NCBI GenBank assembly: GCA_017621815.1
Contig: JAGASK010000052.1
Location: 268,737-332,736, forward strand
Reading direction: 5' to 3'
From: Lachnospiraceae bacterium
GTDB lineage: Bacteria > Bacillota > Clostridia > Lachnospirales > Lachnospiraceae
DNA: 64,000 bases
This document shows, in pieces, positions 50,941 to 60,461 of the stretch; the stretch's first letter is position 1; each line of letters begins with the position of its first letter. The translations under genes were made by a program, and so were the position numbers. The notes beneath the pieces are model-generated. The model ran no database searches. It was not told the DNA's origin and saw only the letters and a list, made by a program, of their open reading frames with translations.

Positions 50941-52640
50941 GCCCTTACCTCCCTGTCATATTCAATAAATGCCCTGATATAATTTTCCGCAGGAAGACCG
51001 CAGCGCTTTGCAAGCTCATATAAAGAAGTTTCCTTAAGACTTGCCCTTTTCAACAGTTCCGGGTCGGCAAACAATGCTTCCGGCGTAGTATCCGCTATTT
51101 TTTTTCCGTCTGCAAAAACCAGACTTCTGCTTGTGTACTCCAGCATCAAATGCATATCGTGGGTAATCATCAAAACCGTAATTCCCTTTTCATTCAGCTC
51201 TTTTAAAAATTCCATAATTTCCGTATAATGTCTGAAATCCTGTCCTGCCGTAGGCTCATCCAATATAAGAATCTGAGGCTTGGCAACCAGAATACTTGCT
51301 ATCGTCACACGCTTTTTCTGCCCATAGCTTAACGCATTAACCGGCCAGTTTCTGAATTCATAAAGGCCGCAGATTTTCAGGGTCTCATATACTCTTTCTT
51401 TGATTTCCTCTTCAGGGAGCTTTTGCAGTGTAAGACTAAGCGCCACCTCTTCAAAAATCATGGGCTTACTAATCATCTGATTGGGATTCTGCATTACGTA
51501 TCCGATATGTGCTGCCCGCTCTTTAATGGTATCTCCTGACATATCCCTGCCCTGATAATAGAGCATGCCCTGACCGGGCTTTTCAAAACCGCACAGCAGC
51601 TTTGCCATAGTACTCTTGCCTGCACCGTTCTTGCCTACAATACTGACCATTTCCCCTTCCTTAATGGAAAAGCTGATATCCGACAGATTTTCTTTCTCCG
51701 GCGTGTAACCGAAATGAATCCCTTCCGCACGAAGAACTTCCGGTCTTTCTTTCCCGGGCGCCTTCGCCCTGCGCTCCTCATACCATTTCCTGATTTGCTC
51801 CTTATGGCTGTCATTTAAGGAAAGCTCCTGCATACGCTCCACATGCATATCCTTTGACAGCTGAATTCCCGCATATTTAAGCGCTGTCAGATATAAGGGT
51901 TCACGAATGCCCGCTTTAATCAGTTTATCTGACAAAAACAAATCCTCCGGCGCAGAATCATTAATAATTCTGCCGTTTTCCATGAGAATAATCCTGTCGG
52001 CTCCCATATGCATGGCGTCTTCCAGACGATGCTCAATAATAACAACTGTCTTTTCCCCATCCTTTTGCAAATGGTCAATTAATTCTATGGCGTCCCTGCC
52101 TGCTGCCGGGTCGAGATTGGCAAGGGGCTCATCAAAAAGCAGAACCGGCACCTTGTTAATCATGACTCCCGCCATGGAAACACGCTGCTTCTGGCCTCCC
52201 GAAAGTTCATGAGGCGCTGCTTCCAGCTTCTCCACCAGAGAAACCTTTTCCGCTTCTGCATGGGTACGCTTAATCATTTCTTCCTGGGGCACGCAGTCAT
52301 TTTCCATGGAAAATGCAATATCCTCTAAAACCGTCATTCCGATAAACTGCCCATCCGTATCCTGCAGCACAGTTCCCACAAACTGACTGAGTTCAAAAAT
52401 GCCGGCCTTACCTGCTTCTATACCGCAAATCGTAAGACTGCCGGTGCTTTCTCCGGGATAACTAAAGGGATTCAGACCATTTAAGCAGTGCGCCAGGGTG
52501 CTTTTTCCGCACCCTGAAGGTCCTACTATAATAATCCGCTCCCCTTTGTTAATCTCAAGATTTATATTGTGAATCGTCGGCTCTGCCTGAGAACGATAAT
52601 GATACGTATAATCTTTAAATGAGATAATAGGTTCCTGCAT
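50937..52640 (-). CDS. ECF transporter ATPase, two fused nucleotide-binding domains
   Basis: A 567-residue protein of two ABC ATPase domains in one chain. The first has Walker A GPSGCGKST, signature LSGGQKQR and Walker B VLLFDEPLANLDP; the second has GKNGAGKST, a variant signature LSYGQKKR and LILDEPTAGQD. In most Firmicutes these are the separate EcfA and EcfA' proteins; the fused form is typical of a dedicated (not shared) ECF module such as YkoD. It drives uptake of the ligand bound by the S component 5 bases upstream. Confidence 0.88.
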   Translation of the reverse strand: MQEPIISFKDYTYHYRSQAEPTIHNINLEINKGERIIIVGPSGCGKSTLAHCLNGLNPFSYPGESTGSLTICGIEAGKAGIFELSQFVGTVLQDTDGQFIGMTVLEDIAFSMENDCVPQEEMIKRTHAEAEKVSLVEKLEAAPHELSGGQKQRVSMAGVMINKVPVLLFDEPLANLDPAAGRDAIELIDHLQKDGEKTVVIIEHRLEDAMHMGADRIILMENGRIINDSAPEDLFLSDKLIKAGIREPLYLTALKYAGIQLSKDMHVERMQELSLNDSHKEQIRKWYEERRAKAPGKERPEVLRAEGIHFGYTPEKENLSDISFSIKEGEMVSIVGKNGAGKSTMAKLLCGFEKPGQGMLYYQGRDMSGDTIKERAAHIGYVMQNPNQMISKPMIFEEVALSLTLQKLPEEEIKERVYETLKICGLYEFRNWPVNALSYGQKKRVTIASILVAKPQILILDEPTAGQDFRHYTEIMEFLKELNEKGITVLMITHDMHLMLEYTSRSLVFADGKKIADTTPEALFADPELLKRASLKETSLYELAKRCGLPAENYIRAFIEYDREVRA

Positions 52641-52645
52641 CCTGA

Positions 52646-53203
52646 TTAATCTTCCTTCTGAAGGCTTCCTGCTTTAGTTCTTGTTTTAGCATAAGCAAGC
52701 AACAATAAAGTTCCTACGATAGCTGTTGTAAGCGCATTCATTCCCCATGCGGTTAAACTCTGTGCTACCAGCTTTGACAATGCTTCACTGTAAATCAGAA
52801 TATCCAATACTGTTGCAACGCCAACCCAGCAGATACCGTGCGCTATGATTTGAACAACATTGAAGATTACGATTTCTCTGAGACCGAACTTTCCGTTTTC
52901 AATATCAATGGCCTTCTTTGCCAGACCAACAAGAAGTCCGTAAACTGCAGATGCAATAATCCAGCTCCACCAGGGACTTCCCCATGACAAGTCAATTAAA
53001 GTATGTCCGATAAAACCTGCCAGCATACTTACAACAGGTCCAAAGATGATACCAAATACTGATAATACACCATACTGAATATTGGCTGTTGTATTAGGTA
53101 CAGGTGTGGGAATTGCCACAAAACGGCCTAATACAAAAAACAATGCCGCACCGATACCGATGGCTACAATGCTTTTGATTGTGAACTTACTCTTATTCTC
53201 CAT
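52646..53203 (-). CDS. ECF transporter S component, UPF0397 family
   Basis: A 185-residue membrane protein with about five to six helices, matching the UPF0397 family of substrate-binding S components: AIGIGAALFFVLGRFVAIPTP, 'ANIQYGVLSVFGIIFGPVVS', GFIGHTLIDLSWGSPWWSW. The ligand of this family is not established, although vitamin-like compounds are assumed. It is the first gene of the operon, preceded by a probable promoter and GGAGG. Confidence 0.85.
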   Translation of the reverse strand: MENKSKFTIKSIVAIGIGAALFFVLGRFVAIPTPVPNTTANIQYGVLSVFGIIFGPVVSMLAGFIGHTLIDLSWGSPWWSWIIASAVYGLLVGLAKKAIDIENGKFGLREIVIFNVVQIIAHGICWVGVATVLDILIYSEALSKLVAQSLTAWGMNALTTAIVGTLLLLAYAKTRTKAGSLQKED

Positions 53204-53251
53204 AATTTTATCCTCCGTTATAAGAATTTTTATGAATTATTACCATTCATA

Positions 53252-53279
53252 ATTTTATCATAATAACTTTATATTGCAA
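53252..53279 (-). promoter_or_regulatory. Probable promoter of the ECF operon
   Basis: On the minus strand TTGCAA (53279-53274), a 16-base spacer and TAAAAT (53257-53252) precede the S component gene by about 50 bases. No riboswitch-like fold was noticed in the leader. Confidence 0.5.
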
Positions 53280-53300
53280 ACACTTTCCTGTTTTCTTCCG

Positions 53301-54650
53301 CTAAATTATCTTATGCTTCTTCGTATACCAGGAATAGTAAATGAGGAATAAAATCGAAGTAATCACCCATGTAATGGGATAGCTCATCATAACGGTTTTC
53401 ATATTATTCCACCTGGGAACGGCAATAAGAAGCCACAGCACTCTCAGCCCGCAGATTCCTCCGCAGGTAATCAGCATGGGAATGAACGAGTCCCCCATTC
53501 CCCTCAGAGCGCCCGAATATATTTCGATACAAATATAAGTCATAAAGGTAGGTACCAGAAAATGCATCATCATAACACCGATTTCAATAACCTCTGCGTC
53601 CGTAGTAAACAGCCGGAACAAAATCTGCCCGAAAGGAATAATCAGCACATTAATAAAAAGTGTACAAACAGCGGTAATTAACAGGCACTGCCTGACTCCC
53701 TTTCTCACTCTGTGATACAGCCCCGCTCCATAATTCTGCCCTACAAAAGTCGTAACGGAAATTCCAAAAGCGCTTACCACCATCCAGAACAGGGAATCAA
53801 TCTTACTGTACGCCGTCCATGCTGCCACCGTGCTTGTCCCGAAACTGTTCACATTTGTCTGTATCAGCGCATTGGACAGGGAATACATCAATGACTGGAA
53901 CCCCGCAGGCAGACCGATTGCAATTATCCTTTTCAGAACCCAGCCATAAAAGCGGATATTCTTTATCCTCAGCCTGTACTCCTCTGGAAATTTTATAAGT
54001 GCAGTAATAACAAGAGCTGCGCTGAATGCCTGAGAAAGAATGGTTGCAATGGCAACACCCGCAACGCCCATATCCGCAGCCACTACCAGCAATAAATCAA
54101 GGACCACATTCACAAGACAACTGGCAATAAGAAAATACAATGGTCTTTTGGAATCTCCCATGGCTCGCAGAATTCCTGCCCCCATATTATAAATCAGATT
54201 CCCCACCATGCCGCAGAAATAAATTCTAAGATAAAGCACCGAACCTTCCATGGTTTCCGAAGGTGTGTTCATTATTTTAAGAACAGGCACTGCTCCAAAC
54301 AACCCTATTATCATAATTACAATTCCCGCTGCGATGGAAAGCGCAACAGCCGTATGAATGGCTTCCTGAACCTCTCTCATCTGGCCTCCGCCGAAAAACT
54401 GCGAAATGGTAACGGTTGCCCCTGCGGAGATTCCCACAAAGAAACCCACAAAAATATTAATTATCATGGCAGAAGCCCCGCCTACCTCCGCAAGCGCTTC
54501 CTTTCCTACAAACTGGCCCACTACCACAGCATCAACCGTATTGTATAACTGCTGAAAAAATGTCCCAAATAAAAGAGGGAAGAAAAATAAAAGCAGCTGC
54601 TTCCAGATTACTCCCTCTGTAATACTATTCTTATATTCTTTTGTTTTCAT
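53301..54650 (-). CDS. MATE-family efflux transporter
   Basis: A 449-residue protein with twelve hydrophobic helices, in two six-helix halves. It has family features such as 'FFPLLFGTFFQQLYNTVDAVVVGQF' near the start of the first half, VTISQFFGG, and FGTSTVAAWTAYSKID with TFVGQNYGAG in the second. MATE proteins export drugs or metabolites using sodium or proton gradients. It lies upstream of the ECF operon with a separate promoter between, so they are probably not co-regulated. Confidence 0.9.
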   Translation of the reverse strand: MKTKEYKNSITEGVIWKQLLLFFFPLLFGTFFQQLYNTVDAVVVGQFVGKEALAEVGGASAMIINIFVGFFVGISAGATVTISQFFGGGQMREVQEAIHTAVALSIAAGIVIMIIGLFGAVPVLKIMNTPSETMEGSVLYLRIYFCGMVGNLIYNMGAGILRAMGDSKRPLYFLIASCLVNVVLDLLLVVAADMGVAGVAIATILSQAFSAALVITALIKFPEEYRLRIKNIRFYGWVLKRIIAIGLPAGFQSLMYSLSNALIQTNVNSFGTSTVAAWTAYSKIDSLFWMVVSAFGISVTTFVGQNYGAGLYHRVRKGVRQCLLITAVCTLFINVLIIPFGQILFRLFTTDAEVIEIGVMMMHFLVPTFMTYICIEIYSGALRGMGDSFIPMLITCGGICGLRVLWLLIAVPRWNNMKTVMMSYPITWVITSILFLIYYSWYTKKHKII

Positions 54651-54747
54651 AACTTATCCCTGCTTAGTATAATATGCTATCTATCCATTTTATAACATAA
54701 CCTCCTCCAAATAACAACACAAAATCCATACATTCTGAATGATTTTT

Positions 54748-55437
54748 CTATATAAAAGACATGACTGCTTTAATCAGTCCATTATCTTCAAAGAAAATAA
54801 TTTCTCTGCCATTATCCCTTAACATGAATATCTTATCATCCTGTATTCTCAACATCAGACTATAGGAATGAAAATACTTTTCCGGATAGCTTATCCAAAC
54901 AGTAATTTCATCATCATAATTATATGTAAAGCCTTCTCTCAGTTTTTTCTGTTCCCCCTTTGGCAGTTCCTTTAAGGAAGCGCAGAGCTCTGCAAGCTTT
55001 GCCATATTTTCATCCTCTTCAGAGAAGTTTCCTGAAAACCCATTATTCTTAAGGTTGCTTCCACTTATCCATACAGAGCCCGGATTCATACTTTCCGACA
55101 CGCTTACAATCAACTCACAATGAATAAAATAAGCGCCTATACACACCCCGCAGGCCGCCGCTCCCGCAATAACCACCGGCAATATTTTTTTGCAGGGCTG
55201 CTTTTTTACCGCCAGCGCAGCTCCTGTTATAATTCCCATTATCAAAAACGTAACCGCGGCATTTCCATATCCGGAAGGCTGATTTAATTCCGTCAGCCTT
55301 GGATTTGTAATGCCCATAAGAAGCGCATTCAGTCTGCCTGTAAAATACATGGAGATTCCGTAGACAATCAGCGCCACAAACACAAAAGCAATAAGCCAAT
55401 CCTTTTTCGATTCTGTTTTCCATTTCTTCTTACTCAT
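54748..55437 (-). CDS. Membrane protein of unknown function in sigma-factor operon
   Basis: A 229-residue protein with three hydrophobic helices in its first 110 residues and an extracytoplasmic domain with LAELCASLKELPKGEQKKL and a C-terminal beta-rich region. No family recognised. Its start overlaps the end of the anti-sigma gene by eight bases, so it is the third member of the operon and may be a target or accessory of the envelope response. Confidence 0.7.
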   Translation of the reverse strand: MSKKKWKTESKKDWLIAFVFVALIVYGISMYFTGRLNALLMGITNPRLTELNQPSGYGNAAVTFLIMGIITGAALAVKKQPCKKILPVVIAGAAACGVCIGAYFIHCELIVSVSESMNPGSVWISGSNLKNNGFSGNFSEEDENMAKLAELCASLKELPKGEQKKLREGFTYNYDDEITVWISYPEKYFHSYSLMLRIQDDKIFMLRDNGREIIFFEDNGLIKAVMSFI

Positions 55438-56425
55438 TCAAAACCTCCACATTGGACTCACCGTCTATTTTTCCGCTTTCCCAAAATTCCTTTACATAAC
55501 CGGCAAAACTGTCTGAAATACGGTACCCGGTGCTGCTTGCGGTAACCAGATACTTCTCTTCATAATTCACGTAAACCTCTGTTAAATAAAATCCCATTCC
55601 CACATTGACAGCCACTTCGTTTTCCATATTCCTCTCTATACCCTCATCCTTCACAGGCATGCCATTTTCATAAAAGGCTTCATGAAGCTTTTCATAAAGG
55701 CTTGTCCTTACCGCATTGCCGAGTTCTTCTCCAAAACCGCTTCCCATTCCCAGTTCAGAATATAAAAAGAAATAATCCACATTCTGAAGCTTATCTGCTT
55801 TTTTTATATGATGGCTGTTCATTCCAAAAATGATTCCGGTAAATGCAAGTATTACCGCTGCCCATATGCCTGCAAATTTCATATATCTTCTCAAAGTGAA
55901 GACTCTTTTATCCCCGGTGAAATAAGCAATGCTTCCGTAAATAGCTCCGCCAAACAAAACAGGCACTATCCGTTCTGCCAAAAAGGTACAAAGAAAATCT
56001 CCCGGAAAGAATTCATTAAACCGCTGCTGAAGGTCAAGACAGGTATAAACCCGGTAATCCGGCTGATGCAAAATGTTATGGAGCATCTCACCCATTTTAT
56101 AAGGAACTGCCAGAATAATTTTAGTAGGCAGAAAATTATCCGTATAATAATAAATGCTGAGCCATCCCATAATAAGGCCTACAAGCGTGAATATAACAAT
56201 TCTTCTAAATCCCCTGTGATAATGGACAACTCTTTCCTTCAGCTTATCATCATCGCCTCCGTAGCCTTCAAGCTCCAAAGAAAGCTCCTGCTCCTTTTCC
56301 ATATAACCTTCTACCATGGCACCGCATATTGGGCATTCTTCTATATGCTTTTCAATCCTCTCTGCATCAATATCCTGCTCACCCTTCAAATAAGCCAGCA
56401 CAGCTTCTTTCATATCACAGTTCAT
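55430..56425 (-). CDS. Zinc-finger anti-sigma factor (membrane-anchored)
   Basis: A 331-residue protein. The N-terminus carries an anti-sigma zinc finger (HIEECPICGAMVEGYM, His-x3-Cys-x2-Cys near residues 27-34) of the ZAS type. Three hydrophobic helices follow (near 73-93, 150-170 and 182-203), then an extracytoplasmic C-terminal domain of about 120 residues. It is expected to hold the ECF sigma factor encoded immediately upstream; the start codon follows the sigma stop directly. Release would be triggered by an envelope signal. Confidence 0.82.
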   Translation of the reverse strand: MNCDMKEAVLAYLKGEQDIDAERIEKHIEECPICGAMVEGYMEKEQELSLELEGYGGDDDKLKERVVHYHRGFRRIVIFTLVGLIMGWLSIYYYTDNFLPTKIILAVPYKMGEMLHNILHQPDYRVYTCLDLQQRFNEFFPGDFLCTFLAERIVPVLFGGAIYGSIAYFTGDKRVFTLRRYMKFAGIWAAVILAFTGIIFGMNSHHIKKADKLQNVDYFFLYSELGMGSGFGEELGNAVRTSLYEKLHEAFYENGMPVKDEGIERNMENEVAVNVGMGFYLTEVYVNYEEKYLVTASSTGYRISDSFAGYVKEFWESGKIDGESNVEVLNE

Positions 56426-56938
56426 TTATTCCGCCTCCCACTTATCTGCCATCTGTCTGTATTTTTTCTTATAATGCTCTCTCGCCCGGTAAATTCTGCC
56501 CTTCACAACAATTTCTGACACTCCGATAAGCTCCCCTATTTCCTTATAAGACAGCTTTTCATAATCACGCAAAAGCAAAAGCTGCCTCTCATCCTCTTTC
56601 ATGGAAAAAAGTACCTGCCGGATAAGGTTATTTTTTTCTTCTAAAATAATCTTTTCCTCCGGAAGCGGTTTGCCGTCTGCCACCTGAAACCCGAATTTTT
56701 CTTCTACTGTTTCAGGCCGTTTCTTTTTTAAATAAGACAGATATGTGTTTTTTGCTATGGCAATACACCAGGTTTTCATACTGCTTTCCTGCCTGAATCT
56801 GTGAAGATTCAAGTAAATTTTCAGGAATGTCTCCTGCACAAGATCCTGTGTCATCTGTTCATCCCCTGTCATATACAGCAGATAACCATATACTGCATCC
56901 CGCTGCTCCCTATATACCTTCTCAAATTCCGCCTTCAT
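56426..56938 (-). CDS. ECF-type RNA polymerase sigma factor
   Basis: A 170-residue extracytoplasmic-function sigma factor. Region 2 is at residues 20-80 (QDLVQETFLKIYLNLHRF, SMKTWCIAIAKNTYLSYL) and region 4 at 110-165 (LLLLRDYEKLSYKEIGELIGVS). It directs RNA polymerase to a small regulon, usually including its own operon. The zinc-finger protein downstream is its probable anti-sigma factor. No target promoter consensus could be derived from this window alone. Confidence 0.9.
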   Translation of the reverse strand: MKAEFEKVYREQRDAVYGYLLYMTGDEQMTQDLVQETFLKIYLNLHRFRQESSMKTWCIAIAKNTYLSYLKKKRPETVEEKFGFQVADGKPLPEEKIILEEKNNLIRQVLFSMKEDERQLLLLRDYEKLSYKEIGELIGVSEIVVKGRIYRAREHYKKKYRQMADKWEAE

Positions 56939-57034
56939 TCCGCTTTATGCCTCCCGGCTGTTATCTGTCCGTAATCAGATATTTTTGTCCTTCACCTTTT
57001 TAGACTCCTGTTTTATAAAAAAGTTATGAAAAAA

Positions 57035-57064
57035 ACAGTGCTTATTTTTCTAAATAAACACTGT
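57035..57064 (-). terminator. Terminator of the helical protein gene
   Basis: ACAGTG..TTATTT pairs with AAATAA..CACTGT, followed by TTTTTT on the minus strand. It lies just beyond the gene ending at 57081. Confidence 0.75.
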
Positions 57065-57080
57065 CATGATAAATTTTAGA

Positions 57081-57941
57081 TTAAGATTTTCGCATCCTGC
57101 TACCTGCCGCTTCCAAATCCTCCGCCATATATTCCAGACCATACCCGCTTTCCCTGTCTGCTGTAAGATATTCTGTCAATTCTCTCTTTGCCGTTTGAAA
57201 AGTATTTTCAGCCTTTTCCTGCAGCGTATCCAGCGTCTCTTCCAGCTCCTCCGCTGTCTTCATTTCCTCAGTTATTTCCCCGTCTGCTGCTTCTTCCCCG
57301 GAACCGTCCGGCACCTCATCAATTCCGTCCTCTGTATTATCTTCAGCCCCCGGTTCCTTTGAAACTGCTTCTGCTGCCTCAAACTTTTTCTTCTTTTCTT
57401 CTGCCAGTTCTTCATCTGTAGGAAGATTTTTATATTCTGTAGACCTTACAAAGTCCATATGAGCATCCTGTATGGCTGAGACTTTCATCAACATCTTTTC
57501 TGCATAGGCCTTTTTTGCACTTTTGGGAATATTGGGATTATTCACTACAGCCTTCAGTGATGCTACATAGCCGTTCATTTTATTTATTTTGAGCTTTTCC
57601 ACATCCTCTTTCGTTTTACATTCCTTAAGCTGCCTTTTATAAGCTTCCTTTTCGCTTTTTATTTCCTGATATTCACGGTACAATTCAGGATTGTTTTTCT
57701 GAAGATATTCAATTTCCTCGTAACTCAGTTCCTGTCCGCTCTTAAGCTTGGCAGTAACAGCAGACAACTGGCTGCTTTCCCTCATCTTCTTTAAATCTTC
57801 CTGATACTGCTTGAGCTGCCTTTCCTCCGGGGTCATTTCCTTCTGAAAAATCTTTCCGCTGCTTTTTTTCTGCTGCCACTTATTTTCAAGTTCCATCAGC
57901 TTACCGGCACTATGAATCGTTCCTGATATGATTGGTAGCAT
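57081..57941 (-). CDS. Coiled-coil protein of unknown function
   Basis: A 286-residue cytoplasmic, highly charged protein. Most of it is predicted helical (EERQLKQYQEDLKKMRESSQ, KLKSGQELSYEEIEYLQKNN, EYREYQEIKSEKEAYKRQLKEC), and about residues 190-235 are an acidic, Gly/Glu-rich stretch. I do not recognise the family. The ATG at 57941 follows GGGAGG; a longer reading starts before that site. No partner gene is adjacent; a terminator is on each side, so it is probably expressed alone. It shares the Lys/Glu-helical nature of the FliD-like protein at 42317, without sequence identity that I can assert. Confidence 0.6.
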   Translation of the reverse strand: MLPIISGTIHSAGKLMELENKWQQKKSSGKIFQKEMTPEERQLKQYQEDLKKMRESSQLSAVTAKLKSGQELSYEEIEYLQKNNPELYREYQEIKSEKEAYKRQLKECKTKEDVEKLKINKMNGYVASLKAVVNNPNIPKSAKKAYAEKMLMKVSAIQDAHMDFVRSTEYKNLPTDEELAEEKKKKFEAAEAVSKEPGAEDNTEDGIDEVPDGSGEEAADGEITEEMKTAEELEETLDTLQEKAENTFQTAKRELTEYLTADRESGYGLEYMAEDLEAAGSRMRKS

Positions 57942-58036
57942 AATAAAACCTCCCTGTTTTTTCTTTATCTGCAAATCCTTTTGCTATCTTTTCTTCTCAA
58001 ATATATAGGTTATATCGACAGAAATCATAAAAAAAA

Positions 58037-58062
58037 CAAGGTCTGTGCCTGCACAAACCCTG
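58037..58062 (-). terminator. Terminator of the galactanase gene
   Basis: CAAGGTCTGTGC pairs with GCACAAACCCTG (G-U pairs included), and TTTTTTTT follows on the minus strand. It is located 33 bases past the galactanase stop. Confidence 0.75.
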
Positions 58063-58094
58063 CTTTTTGAGTTATTGCTTTAAGAATCTTCTGT

Positions 58095-60164
58095 CTATTC
58101 CATACTGTACAGGTAGAAATCATCCCAGGCACCCCAGGCTCCCGGAGCCGCCTGCGCCCGCACTCCTACGATTACCTGTGCGCCTTCCGGAATCTGCACA
58201 TCCGCAACCACCGGATTATCCCAATTCTGCCATGAAGTTACACCTGTCTGCGCAGTAAAGCTTTCTCCATTTACCGTAATATAAAGCTCAAATACTGCGT
58301 CGCTTCCGGCATCTCCGCCCTGAAGGAAAGCGCCAAGCTCATAATTTCCGGCAGGAATCCCCTGAATTTCCTGCTCTACCGTATAAGACACTACATCTGC
58401 ACTCCAGAACTTCAGGCTGTATTCGCCGGACAACTTATTATTATCAGCCTCTTTATCTATTCCCTTGCCGTCAATTTTCCACATGGACATATCGGCATCT
58501 TCAAATCCGGGGTTCTTTATATAATTTACCTTTTTAATTTCCAGCTCGCACACAACCGGATATTCCGTACCGTCATCTTCTGCAATGCCATCTATTTCAT
58601 AAATACCGGCGCCGCCCGCCTGTGCTGCTTCAAGCTGTTCCTGATTCCAGTTTACGGAGATATCCTTTGTATCATTACTGTTTAACAGTGCAGGCACCTG
58701 TCCGGGAAGCACAACCTCCTGACCGATTCCCGATTCAAGCACAATATTGTCCACCCTTACAATGGAAAGCTCTGCTGTCGTACCACCAAACACATACTTA
58801 AATACTTTTAAGGATTCCAGAGGATTTCCTTCAAAATCAAACATTGCCTGGTTATCCCAGGATGAACCCCCATAATATTTTCCGGCGTCATTCGCATCAT
58901 AGCTTCCTGCATAACTGGATGCCCAGCCGCTTCCATACTGCTCCCAAAGCTTTTTATTTTCTGTAAGCACTGCCGCTGCATTGCTGTCAGCTGCATTATA
59001 TACCTGCACCGGAATCCATGCCGGTTCCCAGTAGAAGACGCCAATTCCCGCTTCTCCTACCTCCTTTACAGCTTCCATTACATTTCTTACTGCATTAGCC
59101 TGCCCCTGTACGGAAATATCATAATTAAGGACAATCCCTGCAGTATCAAGGGAAACCGAGTTGCCTTGTCCGTCTCCGTCTTCATTTGTGTAGATATAGG
59201 AAGTTTCTGCTACCATTACCTGTTTTCCATATGTACCGGCAATCAGGGAAAGCTGCTTCGTCAGGTTTTCCGTTGTTCCGTGCCAGAAAGGATAGTAGGA
59301 GGTTGCAAAAATATCATAATCCACATTTTCAGCCTCTAAATTTTCCGCATAATCGGAAAAAGAAGAAGACTCGGGATTAGTAAAATGAATCACTATCCTG
59401 ATTTCCTTATTCCTTTCCTGTGATATTTCCCTTACCGCACTGCTGCCCTTATTTATCAGCATATTGATTTTACTTCTGTCTGTTTCCCCTGTAAGACCGT
59501 TATTGATTTCATTTCCAATCTGCACCATGGTTACATTTACTCCTGCATCCAGCAGTGTTTCCAGGCTTTCTTTTGTAAAATCATGGAATGCCTGTTGTTT
59601 TTCATCAAAAAAGTAATGTGCCCATTCCTTAGGCGCTTTCTGCTTGGCAGGATCTGCCCAGAAATCGGAATAATGAAAATCAATCAGCACCTGCATTCCT
59701 GCTTTCGTAGCCCATTTCCCCAAAGTTACCGCCGTATCAAGGTCATTGTGCCCGCCTCCATAGCTGTTTTTGTCCTTATCATAAGGGTCGTTCCAAACAC
59801 GGATTCTGACACAATTTACACCCGACTGCGCAAGCAATGTAAAAAATCCTTCTTCATTCAACTCATTTCCTTCAAAATCCTTGTATACCACACCGCTTTC
59901 AATCTCAGATAAGTAGGAAGACACATCCACCCCACGGATAAATTCATCGCTCATTCCTTCAACAGGAACAATATAAATATCCGAATCCTCAGCGCTGCTT
60001 CCTTCAAAGCTTATGGCCGGAGCCGCCTCTATCGCATCAATATTTTCCTCTTCTTCATTCTCCCCACTGATATCTGTTTCACTTTGATTACCGCTGCAGG
60101 CTGACAACAATATAAGTGACAGCAGCAGTATTAAAGAAAGTCCTCTTTTTACACCTTTTTTCAT
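58095..60164 (-). CDS. Arabinogalactan endo-beta-1,4-galactanase (GH53) lipoprotein with C-terminal carbohydrate-binding module
   Basis: A 689-residue surface lipoprotein (signal and LLSAC, Cys at 23). The GH53 catalytic domain spans about 75-430: IRGVDVSSYL at its start, acid/base Glu219 in VQIGNEINNG and nucleophile Glu320 in MVAETSYIY. An Ig-like region and a C-terminal domain of about 140 residues (NYIKNPGFEDADMSMW to the end) resembling a CBM61-type galactan-binding module follow. It cuts beta-1,4-galactan side chains of pectin. No sugar transporter or LacI gene flanks it. The start at 60164 has an AAAGGAA site; upstream extension lacks one. Confidence 0.9.
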   Translation of the reverse strand: MKKGVKRGLSLILLLSLILLSACSGNQSETDISGENEEEENIDAIEAAPAISFEGSSAEDSDIYIVPVEGMSDEFIRGVDVSSYLSEIESGVVYKDFEGNELNEEGFFTLLAQSGVNCVRIRVWNDPYDKDKNSYGGGHNDLDTAVTLGKWATKAGMQVLIDFHYSDFWADPAKQKAPKEWAHYFFDEKQQAFHDFTKESLETLLDAGVNVTMVQIGNEINNGLTGETDRSKINMLINKGSSAVREISQERNKEIRIVIHFTNPESSSFSDYAENLEAENVDYDIFATSYYPFWHGTTENLTKQLSLIAGTYGKQVMVAETSYIYTNEDGDGQGNSVSLDTAGIVLNYDISVQGQANAVRNVMEAVKEVGEAGIGVFYWEPAWIPVQVYNAADSNAAAVLTENKKLWEQYGSGWASSYAGSYDANDAGKYYGGSSWDNQAMFDFEGNPLESLKVFKYVFGGTTAELSIVRVDNIVLESGIGQEVVLPGQVPALLNSNDTKDISVNWNQEQLEAAQAGGAGIYEIDGIAEDDGTEYPVVCELEIKKVNYIKNPGFEDADMSMWKIDGKGIDKEADNNKLSGEYSLKFWSADVVSYTVEQEIQGIPAGNYELGAFLQGGDAGSDAVFELYITVNGESFTAQTGVTSWQNWDNPVVADVQIPEGAQVIVGVRAQAAPGAWGAWDDFYLYSME

Positions 60165-60271
60165 AGAAATCAAATTCCTTTCCCGAATTATTCTTATGCG
60201 TCTTCCGTCAAGCCTCCGGGCAGACATGCAAATACATCCGTCCGATTCCTTGTCTTCAGAACGCAGGCACT

Positions 60272-60301
60272 GCGCAACCGCAGTTGCGCAATCGGTTGCG
60301 C
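60272..60301. promoter_or_regulatory. Palindromic operator overlapping the galactanase transcription start
   Basis: GCGCAACCG (60272-60280) and CGGTTGCGC (60293-60301) are perfect 9-bp inverted arms, with a second palindrome TTGCGCAA (60284-60291) in the middle. It lies right after the -10 box. The form fits a LacI-type repressor site. Confidence 0.65.
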
Positions 60302-60308
60302 TACTTAT

Positions 60309-60338
60309 ATTATATCGGCTTCTGAAGTGCAGCGTCAA
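60309..60338 (-). promoter_or_regulatory. Galactanase promoter
   Basis: On the minus strand TTGACG (60338-60333), an 18-base spacer and TATAAT (60314-60309). The start site would be about 60302, beginning the transcript inside the operator. Confidence 0.75.
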
Positions 60339-60461
60339 TTATGGAAAACTACTATTTTTTCGCATTCTGAATTATCCATTTTTACCAACTTGACTTCTTT
60401 CTTTCCCCATATTATACTGATTGAAAATCAGCAGCGCATTCCGCTTTAAGGAGTTGATAAT

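Noticed and set aside
53204-53300. Riboswitch ahead of the ECF transporter genes
   Set aside because: The interval is only 97 bases, AT-rich, and shows no stem pattern of thiamine, FMN, cobalamin or other vitamin riboswitches that I can recognise.
60165-60338. 58-codon N-terminal extension of the galactanase
   Set aside because: The extension would begin inside the -35 box and cross the operator; the lipoprotein signal and ribosome site fit 60164.
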